This document shows, in pieces, positions 19,144 through 28,177 of a stretch of DNA of 64,000 nucleotides (position 1 is its first letter; each line of letters begins with the position of its first letter). The notes below the pieces were generated by a model. That model was not told where the DNA came from. It saw nothing but the letters and a program-made list of their open reading frames with translations, and made no database searches. The stretch spans positions 1 to 64,000 of the forward strand of contig CANFUT010000015.1 in NCBI GenBank assembly GCA_947450325.1, in the 5' to 3' direction. The stretch comes from Flavobacteriia bacterium. Lineage in GTDB: Bacteria; Bacteroidota; Bacteroidia; Flavobacteriales_D; Crocinitomicaceae. Both the position numbers and the translations under genes were made by a program.

Positions 19144-19674
19144 GTGAATCGAAAATTAAAACTTTGGGAATTAGATCGAGTTTCAGAAGACGAATTCAAG
19201 GTACAAGAAAAATTTCCAATCATTGTTATATTAAATGATATTAGAAGTTTAAACAACATTGGTTCGTTTTTCAGAACAGCGGATGCTTTTAATATTGAGA
19301 AGATATATTTGTGTGGAATAACCGCAACACCACCTCATCGTGACATTCACAAAACTGCGCTAGGAGCCACAGAAAGTATTGTTTGGGAACACCGAAATTC
19401 AATCATTGAATTAATCAATGAATTGAAATCTGAGAATATTTTGGTTGCTTCGATTGAACAAGCTGAAAAAACGACTTTATTGCATCAAATTGAACAAATT
19501 CCGAATCAAAAAATCGCACTTATTTTTGGAAATGAAGTGGACGGAGTTGACCAAGAAGCAATTGATGCAAGTGATTACATCGTTGAAATCCCACAATTTG
19601 GAACCAAACACAGTTTAAATGTGTCTGTTTGCGCGGGAGTGGTGCTTTGGGAATTTGCAAAGAAAAATTTCTAA
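19144..19674 (+). CDS. TrmH/SpoU-family RNA 2-prime-O-methyltransferase
   Basis: 176 residues from a GTG start, giving (M)NRKLKLWELDRVSEDEF, the usual opening of this Bacteroidota group. The SPOUT signature motifs are present: motif 1 LNDIRSLNNIGSFFRTADAF (Asn and Arg of the active site), motif 2 LIFGNEVDGVDQEAI and motif 3 IPQFGTKHSLNVSVCAGVVL, which forms the trefoil knot that binds S-adenosylmethionine. Such enzymes methylate ribose in tRNA or rRNA; the target is not certain. A longer start at 19081 exists, but a -7 promoter box falls inside that extension. Confidence 0.88.
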   Translation: MNRKLKLWELDRVSEDEFKVQEKFPIIVILNDIRSLNNIGSFFRTADAFNIEKIYLCGITATPPHRDIHKTALGATESIVWEHRNSIIELINELKSENILVASIEQAEKTTLLHQIEQIPNQKIALIFGNEVDGVDQEAIDASDYIVEIPQFGTKHSLNVSVCAGVVLWEFAKKNF

Positions 19675-19867
19675 CATTTTTTTTAATTATTAAAAACTGA
19701 ATTAAAATTAATATAAAGTCAACATTTGAAAAGCTTTAGTTACTCCTTTTAAAACTTTTTTAACCAAAATTTCAACTGTTTAGAGACAAAAAACGTTAGT
19801 AAATTGTGTAATTCTAATTTGGAATTATAATTTTTTGTTAATTTTAGTGCATCAAAAAACAATGATT

Positions 19868-21736
19868 ATGAAAAAAATATACTTATTAGCAGGTGTATTG
19901 GTTGGAACTTCTTCACTATTCGCTCAGCGTTTAGGAAATATCCCAATGGTATCTGCATCTAAAAACACGTATGCTGTAGCTAACAAAGCACATGCAACTC
20001 ACCAACAAAAAGCAGAAGGTGATATCGTTTGGTCAAATGACTTTGGAACTGCTACAGATTGGCTTCACGTAAGTGGCGTTAATCAATCAGCTGGAACATT
20101 AGGTAAATGGCAAATTGTAAATGCAATTTCTTCATCTTTAACAGCTCAAGGTTTTAACTCAACCATTCAATCAGTTTCTGGACCAACTTTCGCATTAATT
20201 GATTCTGATGCTGCTGGTGCTGGTGCTGTTCAAGACGCATATATGGAGTATACAGGTACAATTAACCTGTCAACTTTGGCTTCTGGTACTCCTCTTTATT
20301 TAGAGTTTACTGAATATTACAGACACTACCAAGAGCAAAACTTTATTGAAGTTTCAATTGATGGTGGTACAAATTGGGTAACTTATGAAGTAAATCCTGT
20401 AACTGAAGTACCAGTTAACACAACTTCATTGGTGCCAGAATACCAAATCGTTAATATTTCTTCTGCTAATGCTGCAGGGTCTGCAACTGTTAAAGTAAGG
20501 TTTCACTACGTAGGAACATACGATTGGTTTTGGGCTGTAGATGACATCAAAATTTCTGAAGCATACCAAAATGATGGTAAAATGGTCAGAAGTTTCATGA
20601 CTTCAAATCCGTCTGCTTCTCAAGGTTGTGATTACTATTTGTTGCCTGACAACCAAATTGCTGCTTTCCCTGGACACGAATTCATCACTATTGCTGAAAA
20701 CATGGGAGCTGCAACTCAAACTAACTTTAGAGTTCGAGCAACTGAGCCAGTTACCGGTTATTCAGAATTGAGTGCTGCTGGTGTTACATACGGAGCTAGT
20801 TTACCTACCAGTATGTCTGATACATTTAACATTACAAATGCATTTAATCCAATTGCATCTGCGACTGCATACAATGTAACTGTTTCAACAGAATTAGGAA
20901 TTCCTGATGGTAATACCTTAAACGATACAACTTCTTTCCGCAACATAAAGGTTGGTGGAACTGAATTTGGTCGTGACAATGGAGTTTTGGTTGCTGGAAT
21001 CACTGGCTTCGGTGGAACTGGAAACGAAATCTTAGGATGGTTTAACTACATGAACGTTTTTGCAGACTATTCAGTGGGTTCTGTTAAAACTTATATCACT
21101 GCAACACAATCAACCGGTTTCACTACTGACCAAGTTCATGCTTCAATCGAATCTTTTGATGGTACGAATTGGACAGAAGTTTTCACTACTCCAGAATATA
21201 CTGTAACTTCAGCTGATTTCGGTAAATGGTTGTCTTTGTCAAGTGATGTTGCTGTTTTGGTTCCAGGATTATACAGAGTTATTTTCTATAGAACTGAAAA
21301 TTCAACTCCTACTGTTAACAATACTTTACGTATTGGTTCTGCTCAAGCATGTCCAGATGGAACTGTAGGTGGTATCAAAGCGACAGATTTATCAACAATT
21401 GGTTTGGCTGATCCAAATGCATTGATGATTCGTATGTCTCCAGTTAGCTATTTAGGTGTAAATGATATTGATGCTGATCAATTCGGTTTATCAGTTTACC
21501 CAAATCCAGCAAATGATGAAGTAAATGTTGCTTTCAACTTGACTAACGAAGCGTTGGTTAATGTTACTGTAACTGACTTAGCTGGAAAAGTTGTTTACAC
21601 TTCAAATGGTGAAAACAATGTACCTGGTGCTCATTCAATCAAAATTAGCACTTCTAATTTCAGCAATGGAGTTTACATGGTAAACTTTAAAGCGAACAAT
21701 GAAGTTTCAACTCAAAAAATCGTAATCAGAAAATAA
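19868..21736 (+). CDS. T9SS type A sorting-domain surface protein
   Basis: 622 residues. A signal peptide (MKKIYLLAGVLVGTSSLFAQ) is followed by a beta-sandwich region (about 45-235) of the choice-of-anchor/MAM-like type: IVWSNDFGTATDWL...ALIDSDAAG...FWAVDDIKIS. A middle region of unknown fold follows. The C-terminal ~75 residues are a type A T9SS sorting domain (LSVYPNPANDEVNVAF...LAGKVVYTS...GVYMVNF...KIVIRK), so the protein is exported through the type IX system and attached to or released from the surface. An ATG at 19862 is an alternative start. Its codon use is that of a highly expressed gene, with a strong terminator after it. Confidence 0.88.
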   Translation: MKKIYLLAGVLVGTSSLFAQRLGNIPMVSASKNTYAVANKAHATHQQKAEGDIVWSNDFGTATDWLHVSGVNQSAGTLGKWQIVNAISSSLTAQGFNSTIQSVSGPTFALIDSDAAGAGAVQDAYMEYTGTINLSTLASGTPLYLEFTEYYRHYQEQNFIEVSIDGGTNWVTYEVNPVTEVPVNTTSLVPEYQIVNISSANAAGSATVKVRFHYVGTYDWFWAVDDIKISEAYQNDGKMVRSFMTSNPSASQGCDYYLLPDNQIAAFPGHEFITIAENMGAATQTNFRVRATEPVTGYSELSAAGVTYGASLPTSMSDTFNITNAFNPIASATAYNVTVSTELGIPDGNTLNDTTSFRNIKVGGTEFGRDNGVLVAGITGFGGTGNEILGWFNYMNVFADYSVGSVKTYITATQSTGFTTDQVHASIESFDGTNWTEVFTTPEYTVTSADFGKWLSLSSDVAVLVPGLYRVIFYRTENSTPTVNNTLRIGSAQACPDGTVGGIKATDLSTIGLADPNALMIRMSPVSYLGVNDIDADQFGLSVYPNPANDEVNVAFNLTNEALVNVTVTDLAGKVVYTSNGENNVPGAHSIKISTSNFSNGVYMVNFKANNEVSTQKIVIRK

Positions 21737-21757
21737 TTTCTAATTACCCACTTTTAG

Positions 21758-21790
21758 AAATCCATCGGTCATTGATCGGTGGATTTTTTT
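21758..21790 (+). terminator. Rho-independent terminator after the T9SS gene
   Basis: A 13-bp stem (AAATCCATCGGTC with GATCGGTGGATTT, G-U pairs allowed, loop ATT) runs into a long T tract. The tail of that T tract also supplies the -33 TTTG of the fabD promoter. Confidence 0.85.
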
Positions 21791-21822
21791 TTGGTATCAA
21801 ATGAACCATTTTATTATTTTTG
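21790..21822 (+). promoter_or_regulatory. fabD promoter
   Basis: TTTG (21790-21793), 21-nt spacer, TATTTTTG (21815-21822). This fits the Bacteroidota consensus. Predicted transcription start is near 21830, which excludes an upstream in-frame start at 21820. Confidence 0.6.
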
Positions 21823-21858
21823 CCCAAAATCAGTCAGATTAAAACAAAAACAAATTAT

Positions 21859-22740
21859 ATGAAAGCATACGTTTTTCCAGGTCAAGGAGCTCAATTTTCA
21901 GGAATGGGTAAAGACTTATATGACAATTCAGACATCGCAAAAAACATGTTTGACCAAGCGAATGAAATTCTTGGTTTTGACATTCAAAAAATTATGTTTG
22001 AAGGAACAGATGAAGAATTGAAACAAACCAAAGTAACGCAACCTGCAATTTTCTTACATTCTACGATTCTAGCTGCATGCTTAGGCGATGCTTTCAAGCC
22101 AGACATGGTTGCAGGACATTCATTGGGTGAATTATCCGCATTGGTTGCCAATAAAGTTTTGAAATTTGAAGACGGTTTAAAATTGGTTTACAAACGCGCT
22201 TTGGCCATGCAAGCTGCTTGTGAAGCAGTTCCATCAACAATGGCTGCGATTCTTGGGCTAGAAGACGATGTAGTAGAAAAAATTTGTGCAGAAATCGACG
22301 GAGTTGTAGTTGCTGCAAATTACAATTGTCCAGGTCAATTGGTTATTTCAGGATCAATTCCAGCAGTGGACGAAGCTTGCGTAAAGTTGACAGAAGCTGG
22401 TGCCAAAAGAGCGCTTAAATTACCTGTTGGAGGTGCTTTTCACTCACCATTGATGGAACCAGCAAGAGAAGAATTGGCTGCAGCAATTGAAGCAACTGAA
22501 TTCTCAATGCCAATTTGTGCTGTGTATCAAAATGTCAATGCAAGCGCTGTAACTGACCCACAAACAATCAAAGACAATTTGGTAGCACAATTGACAGCAC
22601 CAGTAAAATGGACGCAAATCATGCAAAATATGATCGCTGACGGTGCAACTGAAGTAATTGAAGTTGGTCCAGGAAAAGTATTGCAAGGATTATTCAAAAA
22701 AGTAGATAGAGCTTTCCCTTGTAGTTCTGCAGAAATTTAA
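21859..22740 (+). CDS. fabD: Malonyl-CoA:ACP transacylase
   Basis: 293 residues. It moves malonyl from CoA to acyl carrier protein in type II fatty-acid synthesis (cytoplasm). Key motifs: the oxyanion-hole loop FPGQGAQFSGMG (6-17), nucleophile Ser88 in VAGHSLGELSA and catalytic His195 in GGAFHSPLM. The ATG at 21859 gives the family N-terminus MKAYVFPGQGAQ. It has its own promoter (21790-21822) and its own terminator (22766-22793), so it is monocistronic here, unlike the fab clusters of many bacteria. Confidence 0.95.
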   Translation: MKAYVFPGQGAQFSGMGKDLYDNSDIAKNMFDQANEILGFDIQKIMFEGTDEELKQTKVTQPAIFLHSTILAACLGDAFKPDMVAGHSLGELSALVANKVLKFEDGLKLVYKRALAMQAACEAVPSTMAAILGLEDDVVEKICAEIDGVVVAANYNCPGQLVISGSIPAVDEACVKLTEAGAKRALKLPVGGAFHSPLMEPAREELAAAIEATEFSMPICAVYQNVNASAVTDPQTIKDNLVAQLTAPVKWTQIMQNMIADGATEVIEVGPGKVLQGLFKKVDRAFPCSSAEI

Positions 22741-22765
22741 TTTTTTTTCGATTAAAATAATTAGA

Positions 22766-22793
22766 AAACAGATCTTTTGGTCTGTTTTTTTTT
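22766..22793 (+). terminator. Rho-independent terminator after fabD
   Basis: AAACAGATC and GGTCTGTTT form a nine-pair stem with a TTTT loop, followed by a T tract. Confidence 0.85.
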
Positions 22794-22876
22794 GAATTAA
22801 AGTTATTAGTTACTGGTTTTGAACAATTGAAAATTTAAAATGTTAATACTTTTAATCATATTTGAACGTTATTAAA

Positions 22877-22907
22877 TTTGCGTTATCAAATTGTTTTTAC
22901 AATTTTG
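22877..22907 (+). promoter_or_regulatory. Promoter of the 67-aa protein gene
   Basis: TTTG (22877-22880), 19-nt spacer, CAATTTTG (22900-22907). One mismatch from TAnnTTTG; the predicted start of transcription lies a few bases before the ATG at 22926. Confidence 0.4.
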
Positions 22908-22925
22908 TACTGCACATAAAGCAAC

Positions 22926-23129
22926 ATGCATTACATGACTAATTTAGAAGAAAATAAAATTTCTTTTCACGCTCAATTGAACATCTTACACGAGATGTCA
23001 AAGTTTGCTCGTAAAATTAGAAAGCACAAGGCAACCGAAGAAGGTTCTGATTTGGAACTTTGGAATCAAAAACAAACTACTTTAGAAAATCATTACAAAG
23101 AATTGGAAGCAAGCTTGAAAGGGGCTTAA
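22926..23129 (+). CDS. Small conserved hypothetical protein (67 aa)
   Basis: A 67-residue, highly charged, all-helical protein with no signal or membrane segment: NLEENKISFHAQLNILHEMS, then KFARKIRKHKATEEGSDLEL and a terminal amphipathic helix. I recognise no family. A promoter-like pair sits just upstream, and the coding frame is intact between two non-coding stretches, so I think it is a real gene. An ATG at 22935 (MTNLEENK) is an alternative start. Function unknown. Confidence 0.6.
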   Translation: MHYMTNLEENKISFHAQLNILHEMSKFARKIRKHKATEEGSDLELWNQKQTTLENHYKELEASLKGA

Positions 23130-23385
23130 TTTTTTGGATTATTAGATTTATGGATAGTTAGATTATTGGATTGTTGGATTATTAGATTTCTCAATTCACG
23201 ACATCTTAACATCCATAAAAAAGACCCGCTTCGCAGTAAGATTTTAAGATATTAAGAGCCGTTGCTTCGCAACTTTAAGGCCAGATTACTGCTTTTGCTT
23301 CGCAATTTTGATTCGAATATCAAAACTGAAGAAAATCAAAGTCTTAAAATCCTAATATCCTAGTATCTTAATATCTTGAAAAAAT
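23130..23385. repeat. Low-complexity intergenic repeats (TTAGAT / TTAAGA / GCTTCGCA)
   Basis: 256 bp without a gene. It holds near-repeats of GGATTATTAGATT and ATTGGATTGTTGGATT (23140-23195), three copies of GCTTCGCA (about 23229, 23265 and 23299), and an imperfect inverted pair (TTAAGATATTAAGA near 23252 and TATCTTAATATCTTG near 23364). Related repeats lie at 36820-36851 and 43700-43870. Confidence 0.5.
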
Positions 23386-24027
23386 CTACTTTCGAGCTTT
23401 CATCCTCACATAAACCACTTTCTTGGTCTCAAAGAATTCTTCTTGGAACAAATCAGCAATATCAAAATAAGTGACAGATTGTTGAACAGGTTTCATTTCT
23501 TCAGCTAAATCGCCGCCTTTAAGGTATAAAATTCCGTTTGGAAATTCATTTTTTTGTTCCACTTTGAATTTGTCTTTCAACCACGTCAAGAAAACAGGCA
23601 TGGCGGTTACTGCGCGACTAACTACAAAATCAAACGTTTCTTTGATGTTTTCAGCGCGGTCATGTGTTGCGCGGACGTTTTCTAATTCCAAAGCCGCAGC
23701 GACTTCAGTTACCACTTTGATTTTCTTCCCAATCGAATCAACCAAATGAAACTGACAATTTGGAAACAAAATCGCTAATGGAATTCCTGGAAATCCTCCG
23801 CCAGTGCCTACGTCCAAAATAGAAGAATTGTCCGCAAAAGGCATCACTTTCGCTATGGCCAAAGCATGCAAGACATGTCGCTCGTAGAATTGATCTAAAT
23901 CTTTGCGTGAAATGACATTGATTTGTTCATTCCAATGTTGATACAAAGGCATTAATTGCTCAAATTGAGATTTTTGTTTGTCCGTTAAATCAGGAAAATA
24001 TTTGAGAATCAATGCGACTGAATTCAT
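23386..24027 (-). CDS. rsmG: 16S rRNA (guanine527-N7)-methyltransferase RsmG (GidB)
   Basis: 213 residues. It methylates G527 of 16S rRNA using S-adenosylmethionine. The class I methyltransferase glycine loop is clear (SILDVGTGGGFPGIPLAI, about 70-87), followed by HLVDSIGKKIKVV and FDFVVSRAVTAM, both typical of RsmG. The ATG at 24027 (MNSVALILKYFPDLT) matches family N-termini; an in-frame extension to 24096 would run through a terminator hairpin and a promoter and is rejected. It is transcribed alone from the minus strand. Confidence 0.93.
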   Translation of the reverse strand: MNSVALILKYFPDLTDKQKSQFEQLMPLYQHWNEQINVISRKDLDQFYERHVLHALAIAKVMPFADNSSILDVGTGGGFPGIPLAILFPNCQFHLVDSIGKKIKVVTEVAAALELENVRATHDRAENIKETFDFVVSRAVTAMPVFLTWLKDKFKVEQKNEFPNGILYLKGGDLAEEMKPVQQSVTYFDIADLFQEEFFETKKVVYVRMKARK

Positions 24028-24039
24028 GCTTTTTTTTGA

Positions 24040-24047
24040 CAAAAGTA
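24040..24047 (-). promoter_or_regulatory. -7 box for rsmG
   Basis: TACTTTTG on the minus strand, 13 bp before the start codon at 24027. The -33 element is not clear. Confidence 0.45.
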
Positions 24048-24079
24048 ACAAAAAAACTCCGCCTAATTGGAGCGGAGTT
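24048..24079 (-). terminator. Rho-independent terminator upstream of rsmG
   Basis: On the minus strand AACTCCGC ... GCGGAGTT forms an eight-pair stem (loop of nine) followed by a T run. It probably ends transcripts from the acyl-CoA synthetase gene about 260 bp upstream. Confidence 0.65.
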
Positions 24080-24335
24080 GATTTAATACATGTCAAATAT
24101 AATTATGATAAAATTTTTTTCAAATGGCTTTTTGTCATGGTTTCACGTTGTGTCTGCTCCGCGGTTTGAAACAAAAACACACGCCAAAAACAAATTCTTC
24201 TATTCACTTACACGACGGACTGCGTCCATCGCTACCAATATGTGATACCTAACGGCATCAAAAAATTGGTTTTAATTATTACATCTAGAATAATGCATCA
24301 TTTACTTTAAAAAAAGCATCAATTACCTTCAGAAA

Positions 24336-26102
24336 TCAATCTTGATAAATTTTATCAACGATCGTTTTATATTTTTCTAAAATGATTTTGCGTTTCAATT
24401 TCAATGTTGGCGTCAATTCATTTCCTTCAATGGTAAATTCTTTCGGCAACAATTCAATTTTCTTAATTTGTTCCCAATTACCATACAGTGTATTGAATCC
24501 AGTAACTTCTTTCTTGATTCTTTCAATTACAGCTTCGTTGGTTGCAATTTCTTCATTTGATAAATTATCGAAATTCAAATTCTTTCTCTTCGCCCAATCT
24601 TTGATGAATGCAAATCCAGGAACAATCAACGCTGCTGGAAATTTTTGGTTTTCTCCAATTACCATGATTTGCTCAATGAATCTGGATTCTTTAAACTTAT
24701 TTTCCATTGCTTGTGGAATGATAAATTTACCACCAGAAGTTTTGAAAATTTCCTTTTTGCGATCTGTAATTTTAAGGAATTTGTCTTCCACCATTTCACC
24801 GATGTCGCCCGTATGAAACCATCCTTCAACGTCGATTTCCTCTGCAGTTTTTTCGGGTAAATTGTAGTATCCCATCATCACGTTTGGACCTTTCACCAAA
24901 ATTTCCCCATCAGAAGCAAATTTCACTTTTACGCCTTTTAAAACTGTTCCAACCGTACCAATTCTAATTCCATTGATGAAATCATTTACTGAAACAACAG
25001 GCGAAGTTTCTGTCAATCCGTATCCTTCCAAAATTGGAATTCCTGCCGCCATAAAAATGCGCGCCAATCTTGGTTGCAATGCTGCACTTCCTGAAGCAAT
25101 TGCTTTCGTTTCGCCGCCTAAGGCTTCTTGCCATTTACTGAAAATCAATTTACGTGCGATAGATAATTTGAATTTGTACCAAGCTGATTTCCCGACAACA
25201 TCATATTGTTCTGCCAAGCTTACAGCCCAGAAAAACAAAGATTTTTTGATTCCTGTCAATTCATCGCCTTTCGCCATGATTTTGTCGTACACTTTCTCCA
25301 ATAATCTTGGAACAGCGGTAAAAACATGTGGTTTTACTTCGCGGATATTGTCGCCAATCGTATCCATTGATTCAGCGAAATAAATCGAACAACCTAAATA
25401 CAAATACATGTAATGCAACATGCGTTCATACACGTGACAAACTGGTAAAAACGTTAAAACGCGAGAATATTCATCCGCAGGAATTCGCTCCAAACAAGCC
25501 ATTACATTGGATAATAAATTGTTGTGCGAAAGCATCACACCTTTTGGATTTCCTGTGGTTCCTGAAGTGTAAATAATGGTTGCCAAATCTTCATTTCTGA
25601 CATTGGCTTTCAGTTCATCAATCGTTTGACTTTCGATAGGTAAACCAGCGTCAAAAACTTCTTCCCAAAAAGGAATTTCAGGTAAAAGATCAAAAGCGAA
25701 AAGATGCTCCAAAGCAGAAAGTTCGCCTTTAATGCCGTTTAATTTTTCGTATAATTCTTGATTCCCAACGAAGCAAATCTTGATTCCAGCATCTTTGAAA
25801 ATATATTTATAATCTGAAATTGAAATATTTGGATAAACAGGAACGACTATTCCTCCAACTTGTTGAATTGCAATATCTACTGTGTTCCACTCATATCGAT
25901 TGCTTGAAACAACACCCACCCTATCTCCAGGTTTAATCCCTAAAGCAACCAAACCTTTGGAAACTTTATTGACTTTTTCTACAAACTCTTGAATCGAAAC
26001 TTTATCCCATTCTCCATTTCTTTTGGTAGAAAATGTCCTTTCATTTGGGTGTCTTTCTAATTGATAATATGGAATATCAAAAAGTCTTTTTACTTCTTTC
26101 AT
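24336..26102 (-). CDS. Long-chain fatty acid--CoA ligase (AMP-binding)
   Basis: 588 residues, full length for the ANL superfamily (FadD15-like long-chain acyl-CoA synthetases). Motifs: the P-loop IIYTSGTTGNPKGVMLSH (about 174-191), GYGLTETSPVVS (about 360-371), the hinge HTGDIGE and DRKKEIFKTSGGKFI (about 430-460). It activates fatty acids through an acyl-adenylate for lipid synthesis or degradation, probably at the inner membrane face. The gene is alone, with about 430 bp of non-coding sequence upstream. Confidence 0.9.
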   Translation of the reverse strand: MKEVKRLFDIPYYQLERHPNERTFSTKRNGEWDKVSIQEFVEKVNKVSKGLVALGIKPGDRVGVVSSNRYEWNTVDIAIQQVGGIVVPVYPNISISDYKYIFKDAGIKICFVGNQELYEKLNGIKGELSALEHLFAFDLLPEIPFWEEVFDAGLPIESQTIDELKANVRNEDLATIIYTSGTTGNPKGVMLSHNNLLSNVMACLERIPADEYSRVLTFLPVCHVYERMLHYMYLYLGCSIYFAESMDTIGDNIREVKPHVFTAVPRLLEKVYDKIMAKGDELTGIKKSLFFWAVSLAEQYDVVGKSAWYKFKLSIARKLIFSKWQEALGGETKAIASGSAALQPRLARIFMAAGIPILEGYGLTETSPVVSVNDFINGIRIGTVGTVLKGVKVKFASDGEILVKGPNVMMGYYNLPEKTAEEIDVEGWFHTGDIGEMVEDKFLKITDRKKEIFKTSGGKFIIPQAMENKFKESRFIEQIMVIGENQKFPAALIVPGFAFIKDWAKRKNLNFDNLSNEEIATNEAVIERIKKEVTGFNTLYGNWEQIKKIELLPKEFTIEGNELTPTLKLKRKIILEKYKTIVDKIYQD

Positions 26103-26538
26103 AGTTTACAAGATATGTCTAAAAATAGGAATTATTTTCAAATCCTGAATTGAAAACAAAATTAATTTTTTAATCGAAGGTTTCATTTTAGAAAAATATA
26201 GAACTACAAAATGTAAATTTCGATTATTAAGAATTTCCACAAATTAAAAATTTAATTGAAGATTTTCGAAAGTCGAAAAAAAATTATTCATTTAAAATAA
26301 GGATAAGTTCGATGAAAACATACGAATATTCATTTACTCAAAACAGATGGTAACAATCGTTGCACTTTTGTGTTACAGTAATTGAGATTGATACTATTAA
26401 ATTAGACTTGCATATCAATTTCAGTTATTTTGATTTATTTAAAATACCGTCAAGGTTTTTAGATTGATATTGCCAGATTCCACTTTTTATCTGGTTTTTT
26501 AAGTGGACTTAGGTATGTTTTGATTTGTTTTAAAAGGT
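26103..26538. other. 436-bp intergenic region with an orphan terminator
   Basis: There is no gene of normal length. A 13-codon reading frame (ATG 26312 to TAA 26353, preceded by AAGGATAAG) and a plus-strand terminator (26473-26500) without any matching upstream gene hint at a small plus-strand transcript; no well-spaced promoter was found for it. Confidence 0.35.
26473..26500 (+). terminator. Orphan rho-independent terminator
   Basis: CCAGAT ... ATCTGG (six-pair stem, loop of ten) followed by six T. The nearest plus-strand annotated gene ends more than 3 kb upstream. Confidence 0.55.
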
Positions 26539-28167
26539 TTATTCAGCAGAGTAAACCTTTTTTCCTTTTATGAAAGTCATAAACGCGAAATTTTCTTGGA
26601 AAACTTCACTTGCTTTGACCTTATTTTCAAAAATCGCAAAAGTCGCGTCTTTTCCTTTTTCCAACGTTCCCAATTGATTTTCCTGAAACGATGCAAATGC
26701 ACTCCACAAGGTCATTCCTTTGATGCAATCTAAAAATGAAATTGCTTCTTTTTTCTGAAATCCTGCACCTGGAAAATTTTCTTTGTTTTTGCGATTCACT
26801 GCCGCATGAATTGTTAAAAATGGATTGATGGATTCCACTGGAAAATCTGTTCCAATACACATAATTCCCGTTTGATTCAACAACGATTGATACGCATAAG
26901 CACCCTGCATGCGGTTTTCACCCAAACGGTCTTTCGCCCAACGTTGATCTGTCGTTGCGTGCGTTGGTTGCACGGACGGAAAAGCACCGCAATTTCCCAA
27001 TCTCAAAATATCTGTCGGATCCAACACTTGCGCGTGTTCAATTCTCCAACGGTGGTCTTTTCTGACTTCGTAAATGCGTTCCATCAAATCGATGACTAAT
27101 TTATTGGTTGAATCTCCAATCGCATGCACATTCATTTGATAACCTGTAATTTCACAGATGTCAGCAATCTTTTGCATTTCTTCGAAAGGAGTTGTCAGCA
27201 CACCAAAATGTCCGGGCTCGTCTGAATATGGCTTTTTCAAACATGCGCCACGCGAACCCAAAGCGCCGTCGCCCATCACTTTGAAGCTGCGTATCGTCAT
27301 ATTGCGATATTCAAAAATTCCGTTTTTCTTCGCAAATTGAATATTTTCTGGCGTTGGATAAAGCATCGCGTATAAATTCATTTTCAATTCTTTCGAAGCT
27401 ACCATTTTCTTAAAAAAGGCAATGTCTTTGAAATTGATTCCCGCTTCGTGCACGCCCGTAATTCCATATTGAAACAATTCTTCTTGAATCTCCAAAATCG
27501 CTTGTTTCATTTCAGCATCTGGATATTTCGGCAAATTTTCAAAAACGACATTCATCGCATTATCGACCAACAAACCGCTGCATTTTCCGTCTTTTAGGTG
27601 AATAATTCCACCGTCAACCTTGGTTTCTGGTGTAATTTTCAATTGTTTCAACAAGCAATCATTCACCAAAACAGCATGACCGTCAACGCGAAACAAAGCA
27701 ACTGGAATCGGTGGGAAAACCTTGTTCAATTCCTGATTGTCTGGCAAAGCGGTTTCAGACCAAAGTGATTGATCCCAACCTCTACCAACGATGAATTTTT
27801 TCCCCGTTCGAGAAGCGTATTTTTCTAATCGCACAATGATTTCATTCATCGATTTTGAACCAACTAAATCTGCGTTTAATTTCTGTTGTGCGAGTCCGAG
27901 TAAATGCCCGTGCGCATCCGTAAATCCAGGATACATATCTCTTCGGCCTGCGTCAATCATTTCATCCGCCGCATATTTGTTTTGGATTTGTCGATCTGGT
28001 CCCACCTCCACAATTTTCCCATCGGTTATCGCAATGGCTTCGTATTCGTGATTATTGTCATCCATCGTGTGGATTTTCGCATTGTGAATGATTAAATCCA
28101 CCGAACGACCTTTGTAACAAGCTGAAAATAAAATCAGTGAAATGCCGAAAAAGAAAAATTTATTCAT
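26539..28167 (-). CDS. Amidohydrolase family lipoprotein (YtcJ-like)
   Basis: 542 residues. The N-terminus MNKFFFFGISLILFSAC has a lipobox (Cys17), so it is probably a periplasm-facing or outer-membrane lipoprotein, which is frequent for this family in Bacteroidota. The metal-dependent hydrolase core is intact: GFTDAHGHLLGL (first metal His pair), MNVHAIGDSTNK, RIEHAQVLDP and GTDFPVESINPF (metal Asp). YtcJ-like enzymes hydrolyse amides or similar bonds, with unknown substrate here. It lies 10 bp after the SDR gene stop and closes a three-gene operon. Confidence 0.85.
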   Translation of the reverse strand: MNKFFFFGISLILFSACYKGRSVDLIIHNAKIHTMDDNNHEYEAIAITDGKIVEVGPDRQIQNKYAADEMIDAGRRDMYPGFTDAHGHLLGLAQQKLNADLVGSKSMNEIIVRLEKYASRTGKKFIVGRGWDQSLWSETALPDNQELNKVFPPIPVALFRVDGHAVLVNDCLLKQLKITPETKVDGGIIHLKDGKCSGLLVDNAMNVVFENLPKYPDAEMKQAILEIQEELFQYGITGVHEAGINFKDIAFFKKMVASKELKMNLYAMLYPTPENIQFAKKNGIFEYRNMTIRSFKVMGDGALGSRGACLKKPYSDEPGHFGVLTTPFEEMQKIADICEITGYQMNVHAIGDSTNKLVIDLMERIYEVRKDHRWRIEHAQVLDPTDILRLGNCGAFPSVQPTHATTDQRWAKDRLGENRMQGAYAYQSLLNQTGIMCIGTDFPVESINPFLTIHAAVNRKNKENFPGAGFQKKEAISFLDCIKGMTLWSAFASFQENQLGTLEKGKDATFAIFENKVKASEVFQENFAFMTFIKGKKVYSAE

Positions 28168-28177
28168 CGAAAATAGT

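Larger units (their letters stand above)
24028..24335. other. Intergenic region with rsmG promoter and a terminator
   Basis: 308 bp with no gene. It holds the rsmG -7 box and a minus-strand terminator. At 24124-24190 the blocks GGCTTTTTGTCATGGTTT and ACACGCCAAAAA resemble, in the same order, part of the repeat at 59660-59700; this may be a strongly diverged copy, but the match is too short to be sure. Confidence 0.4.

Noticed and set aside
24027-24096. N-terminal extension of RsmG
   Set aside because: It would include a terminator hairpin and a -7 box and has no homologous sequence.
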